Positions 6,306 through 9,451 of a DNA stretch of 9,451 bases are shown here, piece after piece; the stretch's first letter is position 1, and every line of letters starts with the position of its first letter. A model generated the notes under the pieces. The model worked only from the letters and a program-made list of their open reading frames with translations. It did not search any database and was not told the DNA's origin. This stretch comes from Planctomycetota bacterium. GTDB lineage: Bacteria > Planctomycetota > Phycisphaerae > SM23-33 > FEN-1343. Made by a program: the position numbers and the translations under genes. Location: NCBI GenBank assembly GCA_013203365.1, contig JABMQG010000112.1, positions 1-9,451 on the forward strand, read 5' to 3'.

Positions 6306-6647
6306 CTATTTACCTTTCGGCTTGCCCACTACGCCAAGCGGCTCACCGGATTTTTTCGCGAATCGCTGCTTTGTCCCGTCGGGCAAAAAACGGAACCCGA
6401 CTCGCGTCGGCTCTGAAGTCTTGGGGTCCACAACCATCACGTTGGAAATAGCCAACGGCATTTCCTTATGTATACGCCCGCCCTGTGGATGCTGTCGCGA
6501 CGGCTTCATGTGCTTGTACACGCGGTTGACACCTTGGACCATCACCTTACCAGAGGCGGTATCCACCCGCAGGACCTCGCCTCGTTTGCCGAGGTCTTTG
6601 CCGGCCACCACGACGACCGTGTCACCTTTTCGCATTCTACCTATCAT
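6306..6647 (-). CDS. rplX: 50S ribosomal protein L24
   Basis: Assembly initiator of the large subunit. The 113-residue product starts MIGRMRKGDTVVVVAGKD, with the KOW motif (KGD...GKDLGKRGEVL) at the N-terminus as in the family, then VQGVNRVYKHMKPS and the GGRIHKEMPLAISNVMVVDP segment. The frame can be extended upstream to a TTG that overlaps the rplN stop. I reject that because those 16 residues match nothing in the family, while the ATG at 6645-6647 has AAGGA at a 7-base distance. M21 (6633-6635) is a less likely alternative. It is 44 bases after rplN. Confidence 0.96.
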   Translation of the reverse strand: MIGRMRKGDTVVVVAGKDLGKRGEVLRVDTASGKVMVQGVNRVYKHMKPSRQHPQGGRIHKEMPLAISNVMVVDPKTSEPTRVGFRFLPDGTKQRFAKKSGEPLGVVGKPKGK

Positions 6648-6654
6648 ATGGGTA

Positions 6655-6660
6655 TCCTTA
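6655..6660 (-). promoter_or_regulatory. Ribosome binding site that decides the rplX start
   Basis: Minus-strand TAAGGA ends 7 bases before the ATG at 6645-6647. Its position excludes the upstream TTG (6693-6695) as the main start. Confidence 0.65.
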
Positions 6661-6691
6661 GACCCGCATAATCTTCTCACGCCATCGTGCG

Positions 6692-7078
6692 TCAAACCAC
6701 CTCGCTGGCCAGTGAAACGATCTTCATATAGTTCTTCGCCCGCAACTCCCGCGCGACAGCCCCGAAGATCCGCGTGCCCTTGGGGTTACCTTGCTCATCG
6801 ATAATGACCGCGGCATTGGCGTCGAAGCGAACATAGCTGCCGTCATCCCGGCGAATAGGATTGGCCGTTCGAACAATTACACAGCGAACGATGTTGCCCT
6901 GCTTGATTTCCGCGCCAGGGATTGCCTTTTTCACCGTGCATATGATTATGTCACCCAAACCGGCTGTCTTGCGCGAATGACGACCCCTCGCAGTCGAACC
7001 GCCCAAGACCCTGATGCACATGACAATCGTCGCCCCGCTGTTGTCAGCGATGCTCAATCTGGTTTCTTGCTGGATCAC
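6692..7078 (-). CDS. rplN: 50S ribosomal protein L14, GTG start
   Basis: Large-subunit protein at the intersubunit bridge, binding the 23S rRNA near L19. The 128-residue product begins (V/M)[15 protein letters not shown], aligning exactly with the usual MIQ-ETRL start of the family. The conserved [27 protein letters not shown] and the [28 protein letters not shown] block (here FGAVARELR) are present. The C-terminus [10 protein letters not shown] is normal. The frame is open further upstream with an ATG (7094-7096) and a TTG, but GTG at 7076-7078 has GAGAGGT 7 bases upstream and the correct N-terminus. It lies 58 bases after rpsQ, and that spacer contains a hairpin. Confidence 0.95.
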   Translation of the reverse strand: MIQQETRLSIADNSGATIVMCIRVLGGSTARGRHSRKTAGLGDIIICTVKKAIPGAEIKQGNIVRCVIVRTANPIRRDDGSYVRFDANAAVIIDEQGNPKGTRIFGAVARELRAKNYMKIVSLASEVV

Positions 7079-7085
7079 GTCTACT

Positions 7086-7092
7086 ACCTCTC
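7086..7092 (-). promoter_or_regulatory. Ribosome binding site that fixes the GTG start of rplN
   Basis: Minus-strand GAGAGGT lies 7 bases before the GTG at 7076-7078. It overlaps the coding frame of the upstream ATG alternative, which has no comparable site of its own. Confidence 0.6.
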
Positions 7093-7113
7093 GCATCCCG
7101 GCCAGTAATTCGG

Positions 7114-7129
7114 CCAAACCGCAGTTTGG
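7114..7129 (-). repeat. Hairpin in the rpsQ-rplN spacer
   Basis: CCAAAC and GTTTGG form a perfect six-pair stem with a TGCG four-base loop. It can be lengthened by two G-C pairs across a bulge. It sits just after the rpsQ stop and before the rplN ribosome site, with no T run following. This is the usual boundary between the S10 and spc operons, but the hairpin alone does not make a terminator. Confidence 0.45.
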
Positions 7130-7136
7130 AGCCGGC

Positions 7137-7436
7137 CTATGTTGCCTGCCGGGCCATGCGGGCCAGGCGGGCCTTCCCTACCACTTCAACCAGGCGCCAC
7201 CGTTTACGCTTGCTTATCGGCCTACAGTGGGTCACCCTGACAGTGTCACCGAGTCCGACCTCGTTGGCCGGGTCGTGAACGGCTAATCTCGTTCGGCGAC
7301 GGATGTACTTTGCATATTGAGTATGCCGGACCAGCCTGTCGATCTGCACGATGCAAGTCTTGTCACCGCCGATCGAAACGACCGTGCCGGTCTCTTCCCG
7401 TCGTTTCTGTCGCTTCGTTTCCATCGTTTCAGACAT
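7137..7436 (-). CDS. rpsQ: 30S ribosomal protein S17
   Basis: OB-fold protein that binds the 5' domain of 16S rRNA early in assembly. The chosen start gives 99 residues. The family core runs from [32 protein letters not shown] through [34 protein letters not shown] short basic leader ([15 protein letters not shown]) precedes it. The start is the ATG at 7434-7436, with GGAAG 6 bases upstream. An ATG five codons earlier (7449-7451) would place the start 4 bases after the rpmC stop and is the main alternative; a GTG overlapping rpmC is unlikely. Confidence 0.95.
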   Translation of the reverse strand: MSETMETKRQKRREETGTVVSIGGDKTCIVQIDRLVRHTQYAKYIRRRTRLAVHDPANEVGLGDTVRVTHCRPISKRKRWRLVEVVGKARLARMARQAT

Positions 7437-7455
7437 TGATTTCTTCCGCATTTGC

Positions 7456-7677
7456 CTATGCGAGTTCAATTTCACTTTGCCCTGCCCGCGCCCTTGCTCG
7501 CTCGTTGCGCACCGTCAGGCATCTGGCAATATCACGCTTGGTCTGGGCGATCCGAGACGGCTCTTCGAGCTTCTCCGTCACCGCCTGTACCCGAATGTCG
7601 TAAAGCTGCCGACGAATCCGATCCAGCTCGCTGGTCAATTCCTCTTCGGACAACTGTCTTATATCCGCGATCTTCAT
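7456..7677 (-). CDS. rpmC: 50S ribosomal protein L29
   Basis: Small alpha-helical hairpin protein next to the polypeptide exit tunnel, where trigger factor and SRP dock with L23. At 73 residues the length is normal. Helices are visible as MKIADIRQLSEEELTSELD and RIRRQLYDIRVQ, then the conserved IAQTKRDIARCLTVRNER. The C-terminal ARARAGQSEIELA is weakly conserved in the family. The ATG at 7675-7677 is 11 bases after the rplP stop, the standard L16-L29-S17 order. Confidence 0.97.
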   Translation of the reverse strand: MKIADIRQLSEEELTSELDRIRRQLYDIRVQAVTEKLEEPSRIAQTKRDIARCLTVRNERARARAGQSEIELA

Positions 7678-7688
7678 TCACTCTCATC

Positions 7689-8108
7689 CTACAACCCGTG
7701 CCGACGAACCACGAATCGACATCGTACCGGCATCTTGTGGGCCACGCGCACCAACGCTACCTTGGCGGTCATCTCGTCCACGCCGCCAATCTCGTAGAGG
7801 ACGTTGCCAGGCTTTATCACGGCGACCCACCGCTCGGGTTCGCCCTTGCCCTTGCCCATGCGAGTTTCCAACGGCTTGGAGCTTACCGGCTTGTCGGGGA
7901 ATATGCGGATAAAGACCCGACCTTCACGATGCAGATAGTGGGTTGCTGCCACACGCCCTGCTTCAATCTGGTTGGCAGCTATCCATCCCGGCTCCAACGA
8001 CTGGAGACCGTACTCTCCAAACGAAACCGCATTGCCACGTGTGGCCAGGCCACTGATCCTGTCCCGCATGGTTTTACGGTGCTTAACTCTTTTAGGCATC
8101 AACGCCAT
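7689..8108 (-). CDS. rplP: 50S ribosomal protein L16
   Basis: Large-subunit protein that contacts the A-site tRNA elbow and is needed for the peptidyl transferase region to mature. It has 139 residues from the chosen ATG. It begins [12 protein letters not shown], matching the family LMPKR start. Conserved [25 protein letters not shown] and the rRNA-contacting loop with [24 protein letters not shown] are intact; R83 corresponds to the conserved arginine that is hydroxylated in E. coli. The ATG at 8106-8108 is preceded by AGGTG 5 bases upstream. A GTG two codons earlier and an ATG three codons later are weaker alternatives. Confidence 0.97.
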   Translation of the reverse strand: MALMPKRVKHRKTMRDRISGLATRGNAVSFGEYGLQSLEPGWIAANQIEAGRVAATHYLHREGRVFIRIFPDKPVSSKPLETRMGKGKGEPERWVAVIKPGNVLYEIGGVDEMTAKVALVRVAHKMPVRCRFVVRRHGL

Positions 8109-8211
8109 AGTCACACCTGCTCGCTGATTTCATTCAACATTCTTGCTTTAGTTGTTTCGTTCGTCTCGTGAGACCATCCTAGCCAAAGCGTCCTGCAAAG
8201 TGCCTGGAACC
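8109..8211 (-). other. 103-base rpsC-rplP spacer with a possible 34-codon frame
   Basis: These two genes are usually only a few bases apart. On the minus strand an ATG at 8213-8215 overlaps the rpsC stop as ATGA. It opens a frame of 34 codons that ends in TGA at 8111-8113, two bases before the rplP ATG. The predicted peptide starts MRFQALCRTLWLGW and ends with a charged ARMLNEISEQV segment. I do not recognise it. A frame of this size can occur by chance and there is no strong ribosome site of its own, so it may be plain spacer. A short inverted repeat, GTCT/AGAC, lies at about 8162-8173. Confidence 0.3.
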
Positions 8212-9120
8212 TCATCCGGCTTGTGGGTCGCCTGCCGGTGGCTCATTAACAGGCGTCGGCGGCGGTTCAACCGCTAGTGGGGCCTGGCTGGGTGGTGCCG
8301 CCGTCCGCCCCATTTGTCTGGGGCCCTGCCCGCCGCGCCCGCCGACTCCGCCGCGCCCGCCGACTCCACCGCGCCCGCCGGCTCCACCGCGCCCGCCGAC
8401 TCCACCGCGCCCGCCGCCCGGGCCGCCACTGCGCCGCCTGGGAGCCGAACTCACCGGCCCGGTCGTCTCATCGGAGACTGCCGCGCCTTTCATGCCGCGA
8501 TAAATCCAAACCTTCACGCCCAGCGTGCCATAGGTTGTCTTTGCATGCACTAATCCGTAATCTATGTCGGCGTCGAGGCTTTGCAGGGGAAGTGAGCCCA
8601 GTATCTGGGTTTCTCTCCGACTCATTTCCGCACCGCCCAGCCGACCGCTGACTTGTATCTTTATGCCCTTTGCTCCGGCACCCATCGTCGCCTCGCAACG
8701 TGTTTTCATTGTTCGGCGAAAGCTGGATCTGCGCCTCAATTGCTCAGAAATCCCTATGGCCACCAGTTGGGCATTCAAGTCGGGGTTCTTTATTTCCACT
8801 ATACTGACGTTCACTCGCCGGTCGGTGACGTCTTCCAGGGCAGCCTTAAGCCGATCGACCTCCACGCCCTTGGGGCCGATCACCAGCCCTGGACGAGCCG
8901 TGCGAAGTATTACCTTGACCTCTTCCCGGGTCCGCTCAATTTGAACCTCGGCGACCGCCGCGTAGGGCGGGCGCTGGTTCAATCGACTGTCGATGAACCG
9001 GCGGATCTTTTCGTCCTCGACCAGGAATTCTCCGTAGTTGCTCTTAGGGGCAAACCACCGGCTTTTCCATCCTATGGTTATGCCGGTGCGAAATCCGATT
9101 GGTGAGACCTTCTGACCCAT
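8212..9120 (-). CDS. rpsC: 30S ribosomal protein S3 with RGG-repeat C-terminal tail
   Basis: Small-subunit protein lining the mRNA entry channel. The product has 302 residues where about 210-230 is typical. It begins MGQKVSPIGFRTGI, the family start, so the ATG at 9118-9120 is chosen over upstream in-frame codons that would run into rplV. The N-terminal region carries a KH domain with VIGPKG (80-85, the GxxG loop is GPKG). The C-terminal S3 domain shows GIKIQVSGRLGGAEMSR and DYGLVHAKTTYGTLGVKVWIYRG, ending near residue 210. Residues 211-302 are an added tail: a basic RRR, a glycine/arginine RGG repeat (about 231-266), then a proline- and alanine-rich acidic end. It begins 4 bases after rplV. 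Confidence 0.97.
   Translation of the reverse strand: MGQKVSPIGFRTGITIGWKSRWFAPKSNYGEFLVEDEKIRRFIDSRLNQRPPYAAVAEVQIERTREEVKVILRTARPGLVIGPKGVEVDRLKAALEDVTDRRVNVSIVEIKNPDLNAQLVAIGISEQLRRRSSFRRTMKTRCEATMGAGAKGIKIQVSGRLGGAEMSRRETQILGSLPLQSLDADIDYGLVHAKTTYGTLGVKVWIYRGMKGAAVSDETTGPVSSAPRRRSGGPGGGRGGVGGRGGAGGRGGVGGRGGVGGRGGQGPRQMGRTAAPPSQAPLAVEPPPTPVNEPPAGDPQAG
8337..8417 (-). repeat. Tandem 18-base repeat coding the S3 RGG tail
   Basis: Four copies of an 18-base unit (plus-strand form GCCCGCCGACTCCACCGC) begin at 8337, 8355, 8373 and 8391, with a partial fifth from 8409. Copies differ by one or two bases. Each encodes a six-residue unit of the form GGVGGR, or GGAGGR in one copy. The near identity suggests recent expansion by slippage, so copy number may vary between strains. 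Confidence 0.85.
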
Positions 9121-9124
9121 TTTT

Positions 9125-9451
9125 CTACTGCTCCGTCTCGACAACCACGGTAATGTGGCTGGTTCGTTTCTTGATCGGATGCGCCCGGCCACGGTCTTTC
9201 GGGTGCCATCTCCGCATCGTTGGCCCTTCGTTCACATGGGCCTGCTGCACGTACAGTGATTCCACGTCCGCCTCTGCGTTGTCGGCATTGGCCACAGCAC
9301 TTCGCAGGACCTTTTCAATGATGTATGCGGCACGATTCGGGCTGAACTTCAGGATGTTCAAGGCGTCCTGAACGTCGCATCCGCGAATCATATCCACTAC
9401 CAGCCGGGCCTTTCGAGCACTGATACGTGAAAACATATGTTTGGCCAGCCA
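9125..9451 (-). CDS. rplV: 50S ribosomal protein L22, 5' end cut by window edge
   Basis: Large-subunit protein with a long hairpin lining the exit tunnel. 108 residues are visible and the frame is still open at the right edge. The visible part starts in the family block equivalent to A-(x)[16 protein letters not shown] (here [18 protein letters not shown]). It continues through [59 protein letters not shown]. An internal ATG at 9434-9436 is too close to the conserved block to be the true start, which lies outside the window. The tunnel-lining [12 protein letters not shown] loop is intact. rpsC follows after 4 bases. Confidence 0.96.
   Translation of the reverse strand, partial: WLAKHMFSRISARKARLVVDMIRGCDVQDALNILKFSPNRAAYIIEKVLRSAVANADNAEADVESLYVQQAHVNEGPTMRRWHPKDRGRAHPIKKRTSHITVVVETEQ

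Noticed and set aside
6648..6695. Longer rplX starting at a TTG that overlaps the rplN stop
   Set aside because: The added 16 residues match no L24 N-terminus, and the downstream ATG has a well-placed AAGGA.
7079..7117. Longer rplN starting at an upstream TTG or ATG
   Set aside because: The L14 family begins at the IQQETRL block; the GTG directly before it has a good ribosome site.
8277..8651. Plus-strand frames with arginine-histidine or alanine-proline-threonine repeats opposite rpsC
   Set aside because: These are out-of-frame readings of the tandem repeat in rpsC and have no supporting ribosome site or context.
9121..9192. Longer rpsC overlapping the end of rplV
   Set aside because: MGQKVSPIGFR at 9120 is the universal S3 start; the extra 24 residues are a shadow of the rplV coding sequence.

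Overview
This window is a long stretch of the conserved bacterial S10-spc ribosomal-protein cluster, and every gene is on the minus strand. In transcription order, from the right edge to the left, it reads rplV (5' end cut off), rpsC, rplP, rpmC, rpsQ, rplN, rplX, rplE, rpsN, rpsH, rplF, rplR, rpsE, rplO, secY, adk and map (3' end cut off). The plus-strand reading frames are shadows of these genes. I see no tRNA, rRNA, mobile element or CRISPR array. No gene-free stretch reaches 300 bases; the longest is the 171-base rplR-rpsE gap.

The source is a bacterium of moderately high GC. The S14 is the short zinc-ribbon type, rpmD (L30) is missing between rpsE and rplO, adenylate kinase carries a four-cysteine zinc site in its lid, and S3 and SecY carry lineage-type extensions. 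This would fit a Planctomycetota/PVC-type organism, possibly Phycisphaerae. That placement is an impression from the protein sequences, not a search result.

Right part (about 5131-9451): the end of the S10 section (L22, S3, L16, L29, S17) and the first half of spc (L14, L24, L5, S14, S8). Most spacers are 4-60 bases. Several starts had to be moved inward from the longest frame to agree with family N-termini and Shine-Dalgarno sites: rpsC, rplP, rpsQ, rplN and rplX. S3 has a 90-residue disordered-looking tail with a tandem RGG-box repeat.

Middle part (about 2956-5098): L6, L18, S5 and L15. rplR and rpsE are separated by 171 bases, long for this junction, and the gap holds four nested or adjacent inverted repeats. 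rpsE and rplO overlap by ATGA with no room for rpmD.

Left part (1-2944): secY, adk and map, which couple ribosome synthesis to membrane insertion, adenylate balance and N-terminal methionine removal. secY opens with about 64 extra residues that look like a two-helix membrane hairpin, followed by a complete canonical SecY. secY and adk also overlap by ATGA.

There is no obviously new defence or mobile system here. The points worth a second look are the SecY N-terminal hairpin, the structured rplR-rpsE spacer, the S3 RGG tail and a possible 34-codon frame that fills the rpsC-rplP gap.
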